A DNA stretch of 12,395 nucleotides from CAMBRF01 sp964404035. GTDB lineage: Bacteria > Verrucomicrobiota > Kiritimatiellia > CAIKKV01 > CAITUY01. Below are positions 1 to 6,343 of this stretch, in pieces (positions within the stretch are counted from its first letter, which is position 1; each line of letters opens with the position of its first letter). The stretch is from assembly GCA_964404035.1 (NCBI GenBank), contig CAYOIT010000136.1, forward strand, positions 1-12,395, written 5' to 3'. The notes below the pieces were generated by a model, which searched no databases, was not told the origin of the DNA, and saw only the letters and a list, made by a program, of their open reading frames with translations. A program made the position numbers and the translations under genes.

Positions 1-2463
1 ACGCTCCAGTGCCGTGTCTATGGGGTGGCGCCGCTGCAGTACCTTGGCGGCGAGGTGCAGATGCCGGCACAGACGGCCGAGCGGCTCGAGGTGTACGACG
101 GGCAGACCGGCGCCCTCGTCAAGGAACTCCCTGTCAAAATCGGATGGCATGGCCTGTCGTTTGGTCCCAAGGGGGATCTCTATGCCATCGAAAAGGGACA
201 TCAGGATATCGTGAAGGTCGACCTTGAGTCCGGTCGCCTGACGCCGGTGGTACCCAAGTGCGAGCCCAGCGTCATGACGGTTGGCCCGGATGGACTGGTT
301 TACGTATTCCCGTGGTCCGACAACGGCCGCGCGGCCATTCAGGTGTTCGACATGAGCGGAACCCTGGTGCGCACGATCGGGCATGCGGGTGGACGCAAGG
401 TGGGGGCGTGGGATCCCCAGCAGTTCAAGGATGTCATCAATCTTACGGTCGACAGGAGCGGTAACCTGTGGGTGGTGGAGTGCGGCAACTATCCGCGGCG
501 TATTGTGCACTACCGGACGGACGGGACATTCGTGAAGGAGATCCTCGGTAACACGCTGTATGGCGGCGGCGGGGGCGGCGTGCTGGACCGGACCGACGCC
601 ACGCGGGCGTGGTATGGGCCGGTGGAGTTTGAGCTCGATCGGGCGCAACACACCTCACGTATCCGGGCCTTGATCGGCGAAGGACTTGAGAGTGACCTGG
701 TGTCGATGCGGGTGGCGGGCCGGAAGGAGAAATACATGGTGTCGGTGCCGCATTCCATGGATAGCCGGCAGTCCCATGGGACGGTCTACCTGTATGACGA
801 GACGGCCCATACGGTCCGGCGGGTGGCGGCGGTCGGAGACGCCAGCTTCTTTGCCCCGTTGCGCAAATCCAAGGTGCTGGCCCTGTTGAAGGGCGGGGTG
901 CCCAAGGCGTTCTCGTTCATCTGGAGCGATCGCAACGGCAACGGTGACGTGGACCCCGACGAGGTGGACTTCAAGCCCAAGGCGAAGCTCTCCGCGTTCG
1001 AGTCCGTCGGGCCGTTTGACAACACCCTCGGCTGCATGGGCGGCGGCGTGTATTACGAGGCCAGGGAGTTTCTGCCTGGCGGCGTGCCGGTGTTCACGCG
1101 TTCACCGCTCCCGGGACCGGCGCTCCTGCGCCTGGACAATGGGAATTATTTCTCGTTGCACACGCGTCTGGCCGAAGACGGACCGATCGAGAACTTCGTC
1201 ACGACCGCCAAGGGCGAGAAGCTGTGGGGCTACCCGACGGGACCCGGCGGTGTGGGCGGTCTCAATGTCCCGGTCTGGTCGCCGGGTCGGGTCTGCAACC
1301 AGTTTGCGGTGATCGGGCATGAAACGGCGCCGCAGGGCGACCTTGGCGAATTCGTGGTGGTGCACGCCAACAGCGGTGAATGGAATGTCTGGACGGCGGA
1401 CGGCCTGCTGGCCGGCCAGATCCTGCTCGACAAGAGCAACCCGCGTTCGAAACTCTTTGGCCCGCCGCTGGCGACGCCCGGGATGAGACTCGATCCGTTG
1501 ACGGCCAGCCAGGAACACTTCCATGGGTTCTTCACACGGACGGAAGCCGACAACCGGTATTACATCATCGCCGGCTTTACGCACATGAGCCTCATCGAAG
1601 TCCAGGGGTTTGAGAAGTACCGGCGGTTTGCAACCGAGGTCACGGTCACCGCGGCCGACCTGCAGAAGGCGCGTGCCTGGGAGACCACCCAGGTGCGCCG
1701 GCAGATCGGGGGGCGCGCTCTGGTGGCGAAGGCGCCGCCGATGGAGGTGGCCCCGCGGATCGATGGCGATGGGGCGCCGCATGAGTGGCCCGGCGTCCTG
1801 GCGATCGACGACAGCGGATCCGCCACCTTTGCCGTCAACTACGACCGCGCGAACCTCTATCTCTGCTGGAAGGGGCACGGGCTTGGTGCGGTTCGCAATG
1901 GGGGCACGGAATACCAGCGGTATTTCAAGACGGGCGCCGCGCTGGACTTCCTGCTGGGCAGCGATCCCAAGGCGGATCCGAAGCGCGAACGGCCGGTGCG
2001 AGGGGATCTGCGGGTGCTGATCACGTTTGTCGGCGGCCAGCCGAAAGCGGTCCTGTACCAGCCCGTGGCGCCCGGGGCGCGGGCCGGGGAAGCCTGGAAG
2101 ACCCGCACGGAAGCGGCCGGCGAGACAGCGTTTGACCGGGTCGTGGAGTTGAGCGGGGCGACCATACGCATGACCGGTAACCAGGACTGGACGGTCGAGG
2201 CGGCTCTTCCGCTGGCCGAACTCGGGATCAAGATCGAGCCCGGGGCGCGCGTCAAGCTGGATTGGGGGGTGCTGACTTCGCCGGACGGGAATCAGGTCAA
2301 GCAGCGGATGTATTGGGCGAACAAGACGGCGACGGGGACGAGCGACGAGGCCATTGAGGCGCGCCTGGAGCCGGGTTTGTGGGGGACGTTGATCTGGGGT
2401 GGGGGCTCCATCGAGGACGACCTGGAGACCATTTCGACGAAGAGCGAGCCGCCCTCCTTGTAG
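1..2463 (+). CDS. Large beta-propeller protein with EF-hand-like loop and C-terminal CBM9/DOMON-like domain (5' partial)
   Basis: The frame is open from base 1 with no stop upstream of the first GTG at 25, so the gene begins outside the window; 820 residues are visible. The first half has repeated short beta-strand units of the type GPKGDLYAIEKG, GPDGLVYVFPW and DRSGNLWVVECG, as in NHL or six-bladed propellers. A glycine run occupies residues 188-193. Residues 310-321 match an EF-hand calcium loop (D310, N312, N314, G315, D318, E321). From about residue 581 a domain opens with RIDGDGAPHEW and continues to near the C-terminus with the beta-rich pattern of CBM9/DOMON-like sugar-binding domains. 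I infer a secreted or surface protein that binds or processes glycans; the signal peptide would lie upstream and cannot be seen. No catalytic residues are recognised. The stop is TAG at 2461-2463. A decayed copy of part of this gene lies at 3182-3250. Confidence 0.8.
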   Translation, partial: TLQCRVYGVAPLQYLGGEVQMPAQTAERLEVYDGQTGALVKELPVKIGWHGLSFGPKGDLYAIEKGHQDIVKVDLESGRLTPVVPKCEPSVMTVGPDGLVYVFPWSDNGRAAIQVFDMSGTLVRTIGHAGGRKVGAWDPQQFKDVINLTVDRSGNLWVVECGNYPRRIVHYRTDGTFVKEILGNTLYGGGGGGVLDRTDATRAWYGPVEFELDRAQHTSRIRALIGEGLESDLVSMRVAGRKEKYMVSVPHSMDSRQSHGTVYLYDETAHTVRRVAAVGDASFFAPLRKSKVLALLKGGVPKAFSFIWSDRNGNGDVDPDEVDFKPKAKLSAFESVGPFDNTLGCMGGGVYYEAREFLPGGVPVFTRSPLPGPALLRLDNGNYFSLHTRLAEDGPIENFVTTAKGEKLWGYPTGPGGVGGLNVPVWSPGRVCNQFAVIGHETAPQGDLGEFVVVHANSGEWNVWTADGLLAGQILLDKSNPRSKLFGPPLATPGMRLDPLTASQEHFHGFFTRTEADNRYYIIAGFTHMSLIEVQGFEKYRRFATEVTVTAADLQKARAWETTQVRRQIGGRALVAKAPPMEVAPRIDGDGAPHEWPGVLAIDDSGSATFAVNYDRANLYLCWKGHGLGAVRNGGTEYQRYFKTGAALDFLLGSDPKADPKRERPVRGDLRVLITFVGGQPKAVLYQPVAPGARAGEAWKTRTEAAGETAFDRVVELSGATIRMTGNQDWTVEAALPLAELGIKIEPGARVKLDWGVLTSPDGNQVKQRMYWANKTATGTSDEAIEARLEPGLWGTLIWGGGSIEDDLETISTKSEPPSL

Positions 2464-2656
2464 ATGGCCGGGAAACGTTTTCAGTAGCAGTCGTCCGGTG
2501 CAACATCACGTCCACCGGTAAGGGGCTGAGGCTGCGACACCCATCGCGGCAGCCTCCTGTGAATCTGGGACTCAGGCATTCACGAGTCCCACATTCCATT
2601 CCTGACCGGCTGCAGCAGGGGCTCGCAGCGCATTCCGGGTGTGGTTGATGGCCCAT
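2464..2656. other. Intergenic region between converging genes, no coding signal
   Basis: About 190 bases lie between the stop of the propeller gene and the stop of the leftward toxin remnant. Open frames here are short, overlap neighbouring genes in other frames and resemble nothing I know. The only structure I see is a pair of hairpins at 2528-2591, listed separately. Confidence 0.6.
2528..2591. terminator. Two tandem hairpins between converging genes (possible bidirectional terminator)
   Basis: Hairpin A pairs GAGGCTGC (2528-2535) with GCAGCCTC (2549-2556), a perfect 8-bp stem with a 13-base loop. Hairpin B pairs TGGGACTC (2566-2573) with GAGTCCCA (2584-2591), also a perfect 8-bp stem, with a 10-base loop. 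They lie 65 bases past the stop of the propeller gene and just past the stop of the leftward toxin remnant, which is where a terminator for converging transcripts would sit. Neither is followed by a T-run on either strand, so they are not canonical intrinsic terminators. They could instead protect the mRNA 3' end or be chance pairings in GC-rich DNA. Confidence 0.4.
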
Positions 2657-2812
2657 TTACCGGTATGCGTCTTTTCGATCATCAATGGTCAGCATAAACA
2701 CAATCCTCTCGTCCTCGTCGACGGAGTAGAAGATCCGGTAGGGACCTGTTCGGTACCGCCAGGTTAGGGGCGTGTAGCCCTGCAACTTACGGATGTTAGG
2801 ACCGAAATACGG
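2657..2812 (-). pseudogene. RelE/ParE-family toxin, C-terminal remnant only
   Basis: The leftward frame ending at TAA (complement of 2657-2659) encodes 51 recognisable residues, from PYFGPNIRKLQGY through WRYRTGPYRIFYSV to FMLTIDDRKDAYR. This is the C-terminal beta-sheet of RelE/ParE-type mRNA interferases: KLQG, then YRYR.G.YRIFY, then the final I.DRKDAY strand. Full-length toxins carry roughly 35-45 more residues, with two helices, before this point. Here the upstream part of the open frame is only the antitoxin gene read in another frame, so the toxin N-terminus and its start codon are gone. The likely cause is a deletion that joined the antitoxin gene directly to the middle of the toxin gene. 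The fragment is unlikely to be translated or active. Confidence 0.75.
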
Positions 2813-3014
2813 CAGCAATCGTGTAAAGGGAAGGTTCGTCCTCCATGCCGCGCATCGCCGAGGCGAGCGAGAAAGAAGACCATGCCGGATCAGATTCCCG
2901 AACAACGCGTCGCTGGGTCTTGGTCTCCAAGAATTCCACGAAGTCGAGGACTTCGCGCCGGGCCGCCTCGGGCAATGTCTCGATGTGTTGTGCAATCGCT
3001 TGAGCCGTCGTCAT
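2796..3014 (-). CDS. Antitoxin of a RelE-type module, C-terminus altered by a deletion
   Basis: This is a 72-residue protein. Its N-terminal half (MTTAQAIAQHIETLPEAA, then LDFVEFLETK) and middle (FSLASAMRGMEDEPSLYT) match the small DUF2281/VapB-like antitoxins paired with RelE-type toxins, in which the DEPSLYT segment helps wrap the toxin. The start is well supported: on the minus strand AGGTGA (complement of 3018-3023) lies a few bases before ATG, and a TTGACA box lies further upstream. After SLYT the frame continues only as IAAVFRS and stops, and its last 17 bases overlap the toxin remnant in a different frame. I infer that a deletion removed the antitoxin tail and the toxin N-terminus together. 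The gene can still be expressed as an orphan antitoxin but has no cognate toxin here. Confidence 0.7.
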   Translation of the reverse strand: MTTAQAIAQHIETLPEAARREVLDFVEFLETKTQRRVVRESDPAWSSFSLASAMRGMEDEPSLYTIAAVFRS

Positions 3015-3028
3015 TTCTCACCTATGCG

Positions 3029-3057
3029 ATCAATGTACCATTCCGGTTGTCTGTCAA
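3029..3057 (-). promoter_or_regulatory. Candidate sigma-70-type promoter of the antitoxin
   Basis: On the minus strand a perfect -35 hexamer TTGACA (complement of 3052-3057) is followed by a 17-base spacer and a weak -10 candidate ATTGAT (complement of 3029-3034). The antitoxin ribosome binding site AGGTGA and its ATG follow at once. The -35 box, spacing and position are good; the -10 box is poor, so the exact start of transcription is uncertain. Confidence 0.4.
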
Positions 3058-3074
3058 TCAATGGCAGAACGTGG

Positions 3075-3131
3075 GAAGAAAGGCGGCAGTCGAACTGCCG
3101 CACTCCGAAGGTTGGCTGGCGCCAACAAAAC
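3075..3131 (+). repeat. REP-like two-hairpin intergenic repeat, copy 1
   Basis: This 57-base element reads GAAGAAAGGCGGCAG, a short loop, CTGCCGCACTCCGAAGG, then a second palindrome ending GCCAACAAAAC. The first hairpin pairs GCGGCAGT (3083-3090) with ACTGCCGC (3094-3101). The second pairs GTTGGC (3111-3116) with GCCAAC (3121-3126). It matches the element at 6178-6239, including 25 consecutive identical bases (3092-3116 against 6196-6220). Location between genes, short length and paired palindromes are the traits of REP/BIME elements. Confidence 0.75.
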
Positions 3132-3181
3132 ATGGGTGAGATGGCCTTCGAAGCCCGGTCGGCGGGTCGTGGAAATTCACG

Positions 3182-3250
3182 CTGTTAATCACATTTGTCA
3201 GCGGTCAGCCAAAAGCGGTATTGTACCCGCCTGTTGCGCCGGGGTGCGCG
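3182..3250 (+). pseudogene. Relic of a paralogue of the propeller/CBM9 gene
   Basis: Translated from 3182, the sequence reads LLITFVSGQPKAVLYPPVAPG. The intact gene at 2017-2076 reads LITFVGGQPKAVLYQPVAPG. Over 3188-3244 against 2020-2076 I count 47 of 57 identical bases and 17 of 19 identical residues. Eight of the ten base differences are synonymous. Similarity fades upstream, possibly reaching 3149 with small indels, and ends near 3250; the frame stops at TGA 3275-3277. The fragment covers part of the CBM9/DOMON-like domain only. The synonymous bias implies that the copy evolved as a working protein before it was deleted down to this stub, 38 bases upstream of the GH65 start. Confidence 0.75.
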
Positions 3251-3287
3251 TGTCAAGAGCGCTCGATGGACTATTGAAAAGGCAACC

Positions 3288-5939
3288 ATGAAACAGAGTT
3301 CCAGTTTGAAAGCAGTCATTTTCACGATCAAGGGCGGCCTTCGTGCCACGACCGACGTGTGCCCCGGGATGCAGCGACTGTTCGACGACTTGAGGGAGGC
3401 GGGGATCAACGTCATGGCCGATGGGTTGCTGGGTTTGCCTGGCAGACCGAACCGGGAGGTCTTTCCCGCCGCGGCCAAGGCGGCCGGGGCGGAGCCGTTT
3501 GAGTGCCTTGTGGTTGATGACACGACGGCGGGTATCAATGCCGCGCTGGATGGCGGCTTCGTGACGGTCGGCCTCGGTGACTCGCTCCCGCATGCGCACC
3601 GCTCGGTGCGCAGCCTGGAGGAACTGGACTCGGCGCAACTGATGGCCCTGCACGCGTCGTACCGCTCCGATCGCTGGCGGGTGATCCGCGAGGGCGTGGC
3701 CCCGGAGCGGGAGGGGGCCTGCGGAACGCTCTTCTGTGTCGGCAACGGCACGCTCGGCGTGCGCGGAAGTCTACCGGGGGGCGGGCAGGGGTTCTACGTG
3801 GCCGGGCTGTATGACCGGGTGGACCGCGGGCCGCAGAACCCGGAAACCTGGTCGCCGTTCCTCAAGTATTGGGGCGATGCCGATCTGGGGCGTGAGTCGC
3901 AGATCGAAGTGTGCCTCATCAACGGCCCTGATTTCCTGAAACTGAGCCTCGCCGTGGATGGCTTTCCGGTATGGTTGGACCCTGCCCATCTCCGGAGCGT
4001 GAAACGCGTGCTCGATCTACACAGTGCGGTCTACACGGTGGAACTCGAATGCGGCACCGCTGACGGCCGGAACCTGCGGTTGACGCACTGTCGCTTCGCC
4101 GATGCCGCCCACCCGCAACGTGTGTTCAGCCGGTACACGGTCGAGCCCCTCAACTTCTCGGGTCGCCTGACGATCGGCGCCACCCTTGACGGCACAACCA
4201 CCACTTCGGTGGCGTATGCACGGCAACGCACCTACGACGTCACCCGCATCGACGCCGTGGCTCCAAATGCCGTCAGCGTCGATATCAAGGGACGGACCGA
4301 CGGCATGGAAGCCTCCTATGGTCTGTCGCTCACCCCCCTGGAGCGGCCGCAGGCCGTCCGCCGGGTTGAAACGCTCGCGGCGGGTGTGCAACTGCTGGTT
4401 GATGTCGACGTCGTCCAGAACACCCTCTTTTGTTTCGAACAGGCCATGGTGGTGGGGACGGCCCGGCTGGACCCGCAGTTTCGTGATGCCGTTCGCCGCG
4501 ACCTTCTGCAGGCGGCGGCGACACCGTTCGGCGAGGCCCGCGTCGCCCACGGCCGCCTCTGGAGGGAGTACTGGGAAAGCTCAGATATCCGGATTGAAGG
4601 CAACGTGGCGGACCAGTTGGGCACGCGGTTCAGCATTTACCACCTGCTGATCGCCGCCTCCCGCACGGACTCCGGTGTCTCCATCCCGGCCAAAGGGCTG
4701 TCCGGCGACATGTACCGGGGCATGGTCTTCTGGGATACCGATGTTCACATGACGCCGTTCTTTAACCTTACGCAACCGGCCATGGCCCGCCATCTGGCAA
4801 TGTTCCGCTGCCGCACCCTCGACGGCGCCCGCCGCAAAGCGGCCGCCCACGGGTTCAGCGGCGCCAACTATCCCTGGGAGACCGGTATCAGCGGGGATGA
4901 GGAATGCGAGAAATGGCTGAAGCTGATCACCCATCAGTCGCACATCACCTCGGATGTCGCCCTCGCCATCCAGCGTTACGCGGACTGCACCGGCGACACC
5001 GGTTTTTTCGAGGACTTCGCCGCGGAAGTGCTTATTGAGACGGCGCGCTTCTGGGTCAGCAAGGCCGTGTCGAACCCGGACGGCTCCTGCTCGATCCCCG
5101 ATGCCGGCGGCCCGGACGAGTTCCACGTGGTCTGCAACGACAGCGCCTACGTCTGTAACCTGGCCGCCAACAATCTCCGTCTCGCGGCCGCCGCGATGCA
5201 CCGTCTCCAGGCGACGGCGCCGGCCAAACTCGCCGCCCTCGTGAAACGCTGCGGCGTGGCCGGGGACGAGGAGGCCCGTTTTCTTGATCTTGCCGGCCGT
5301 CTCCGCACCATGCGCCGCGCCGACGGGCTCTTTGAACAGTGCGCCGGCTTCTTCGGGCTGGGCGAGCCGGTCGCCGGCGCCCATGGCGGTGAGCGGCCGT
5401 TCGAGACGCAGTGCGTCAAGCAGGCCGATGTCATCATGATGATGTACCTGCTGCCGGATCAGTGGTCGCGCGAGGACCTGCGCGCCAACTACGCCTACTA
5501 CGAGCCCCGGACGATCCACGCCAGTTCGCTAAGTCACGCCGTCCATGGCATCGTGGCGGCCCGGCTCGGGTTGAGCGATGTGGCCGATCGCTATATCCGC
5601 CGCTCGCTCGGGATGGATCTCAACGACGAGATGGGCAATGCCGATGCCGGCGCGCACATGGCTGCCAACGGCATGAACTGGCTCTCGATCGTCGAGGGGT
5701 ACGGGGGGTGCCGTCCCTGTGGCGATGCCTTCGTCATCGAATCGCCCCAGTTGCCGAAAGACTGGACACGGCTGATCTTCCGCCTGAAATGGCGCGGCGC
5801 GGACTTCGAGGTGGAGATCACGCACCAGGCGGTGGCGGTCAGAAACGCCGTGCAAGCCAAGCCGCTGCCTTTGAGGCTGGGCGGGAAGCCGATGACGCTT
5901 GAGCCCGGTGGCAGCACGCGGCTTGCATGTTCGCCCTGA
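3288..5939 (+). CDS. GH65 family glycoside phosphorylase-type enzyme with degenerate N-terminal HAD (beta-phosphoglucomutase) domain
   Basis: The protein has 883 residues. GH65 enzymes mostly phosphorolyse alpha-glucosyl disaccharides (maltose, trehalose, kojibiose, nigerose) to beta-glucose 1-phosphate. The GH65 N-terminal sandwich starts near residue 130 (TLFCVGNGTLGVRG). The (alpha/alpha)6 barrel has FWDTD, GPDEFH with E611 in the general-acid position, K711-Q712 in KQADV, and TIHASSLSHAVH (742-753), which resembles the family's phosphate-binding segment. This favours phosphorylase over hydrolase, but the substrate cannot be told. The family's usual GHVFWDTE is GMVFWDTD here. Residues 8-97 are a shrunken beta-phosphoglucomutase-like HAD domain: FDLDG has become FTIKG, so both motif-I aspartates are lost, and the cap is missing. 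I chose ATG 3288 because AAAAGG precedes it and KAVIF follows; the frame upstream is the paralogue relic. No signal peptide is seen, so it is probably cytoplasmic. Confidence 0.88.
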   Translation: MKQSSSLKAVIFTIKGGLRATTDVCPGMQRLFDDLREAGINVMADGLLGLPGRPNREVFPAAAKAAGAEPFECLVVDDTTAGINAALDGGFVTVGLGDSLPHAHRSVRSLEELDSAQLMALHASYRSDRWRVIREGVAPEREGACGTLFCVGNGTLGVRGSLPGGGQGFYVAGLYDRVDRGPQNPETWSPFLKYWGDADLGRESQIEVCLINGPDFLKLSLAVDGFPVWLDPAHLRSVKRVLDLHSAVYTVELECGTADGRNLRLTHCRFADAAHPQRVFSRYTVEPLNFSGRLTIGATLDGTTTTSVAYARQRTYDVTRIDAVAPNAVSVDIKGRTDGMEASYGLSLTPLERPQAVRRVETLAAGVQLLVDVDVVQNTLFCFEQAMVVGTARLDPQFRDAVRRDLLQAAATPFGEARVAHGRLWREYWESSDIRIEGNVADQLGTRFSIYHLLIAASRTDSGVSIPAKGLSGDMYRGMVFWDTDVHMTPFFNLTQPAMARHLAMFRCRTLDGARRKAAAHGFSGANYPWETGISGDEECEKWLKLITHQSHITSDVALAIQRYADCTGDTGFFEDFAAEVLIETARFWVSKAVSNPDGSCSIPDAGGPDEFHVVCNDSAYVCNLAANNLRLAAAAMHRLQATAPAKLAALVKRCGVAGDEEARFLDLAGRLRTMRRADGLFEQCAGFFGLGEPVAGAHGGERPFETQCVKQADVIMMMYLLPDQWSREDLRANYAYYEPRTIHASSLSHAVHGIVAARLGLSDVADRYIRRSLGMDLNDEMGNADAGAHMAANGMNWLSIVEGYGGCRPCGDAFVIESPQLPKDWTRLIFRLKWRGADFEVEITHQAVAVRNAVQAKPLPLRLGGKPMTLEPGGSTRLACSP

Positions 5940-6046
5940 ACGCGAGGGGCGGCGCCAATGCCGATCCCGACGACAAGACCAGGGGGGGCGTTGATGGGTT
6001 GAGCCGTCAGTTGTTCTGCTGGATGGCACGAACACGAACAAGCCTA

Positions 6047-6076
6047 TTATCATCGGCGAGTGGCGCCGCATGATAA
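6047..6076. terminator. Long hairpin downstream of GH65 (terminator or operator-like)
   Basis: TTATCAT-CGGCG (6047-6058) pairs with CGCCG-(C)-ATGATAA (6064-6076), giving 12 pairs with one bulged C and a 5-base loop. It lies 107 bases after the GH65 stop. No T-run follows, so it is not a canonical terminator. A competing stem, GCCGC (6065-6069) with GCGGC (6077-6081), would exclude the inner part of the first one. Confidence 0.35.
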
Positions 6077-6114
6077 GCGGCCGGAATACCTGCCGCTGCT
6101 CTTCCCGTCCGGTT

Positions 6115-6129
6115 GCGGGCAAAGCCCGC
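6115..6129. repeat. Short palindrome GCGGGC-AAA-GCCCGC
   Basis: This is a perfect 6-bp stem with a 3-base loop, directly abutting the inverted repeat copy at 6131-6161. It could be an end module of the composite repeat block or a chance GC palindrome. Confidence 0.3.
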
Positions 6130-6130
6130 C

Positions 6131-6161
6131 TTGGAGTGCGGCAGTATGTTACTGCCGCCTT
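6131..6161 (-). repeat. REP-like repeat, copy 3 (inverted, first hairpin only)
   Basis: Read on the minus strand this matches the first half of the repeat: AAGGCGGCAG, a loop, CTGCCGCACTCC, then AA in place of the GAA of the other copies. Its hairpin is the best of the set: GCGGCAGTA (6138-6146) pairs with TACTGCCGC (6150-6158) around a 3-base loop. It faces copy 2 across 22 bases, so the two copies form an inverted pair like a BIME. Confidence 0.65.
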
Positions 6162-6177
6162 GTCCCCGGGCTGCTGA

Positions 6178-6239
6178 GAAGAAAGGCGGCAGAGGGAACT
6201 GCCGCACTCCGAAGGTTGGCGCCGGGGCGCCAACAAAAC
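6178..6239 (+). repeat. REP-like two-hairpin intergenic repeat, copy 2
   Basis: This is the same element as at 3075-3131, slightly longer. Hairpin 1 pairs GCGGCAG (6186-6192) with CTGCCGC (6199-6205). Hairpin 2 pairs GTTGGCGCC (6215-6223) with GGCGCCAAC (6226-6234), a complete palindrome that is partly deleted in copy 1. It ends in the same CAACAAAAC. It lies about 105 bases upstream of the dehydrogenase start. Confidence 0.75.
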
Positions 6240-6343
6240 TGTGGAGATGTGGCGCGGGTTTCCGGTGAAAAGGGATGTACAAGACAGGGACAACGGTGTA
6301 ACAAGCTTTCGGCCTCATGTACGGACTCAAAAGGGAGAGAGTT

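Larger units (their letters stand above)
5940..6343. other. 404-base intergenic region rich in hairpins
   Basis: No convincing gene lies between the GH65 stop and the dehydrogenase start. The longer open frames here, on either strand, show no family signature. The region holds at least five palindromes: 6047-6076, 6115-6129, 6138-6158, 6186-6205 and 6215-6234. The last three belong to the REP-like repeat. A promoter for the downstream genes probably lies in 6240-6330, but I see no clear -35/-10 pair. Confidence 0.6.

Noticed and set aside
1102..1878. 258-residue open frame on the minus strand
   Set aside because: It is antisense to the propeller gene and has no domain signature.
2657..2995. 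Full 112-residue toxin starting at the complement of 2995
   Set aside because: Its first ~60 residues are the antitoxin gene read in another frame and do not resemble a RelE N-terminus.
3195..3287. Upstream extension of GH65 to ATG 3195
   Set aside because: These 31 codons overlap the paralogue relic in another frame and have no family similarity; ATG 3288 has an RBS-like AAAAGG and begins the HAD-like strand.
4581..5519. 312-residue open frame on the minus strand
   Set aside because: It is antisense to the GH65 barrel, where E611 and the KQADV segment show the true frame.
3075..6239. CRISPR array or IS terminal repeats
   Set aside because: The repeats are only three copies far apart with internal palindromes, without regular spacers, and no transposase is encoded between them.
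6317..6343. ATG 6317 as the start of the dehydrogenase
   Set aside because: The strong AAGGGAGAGA site lies downstream of this ATG and is correctly spaced for GTG 6344, where the family-like sequence begins.
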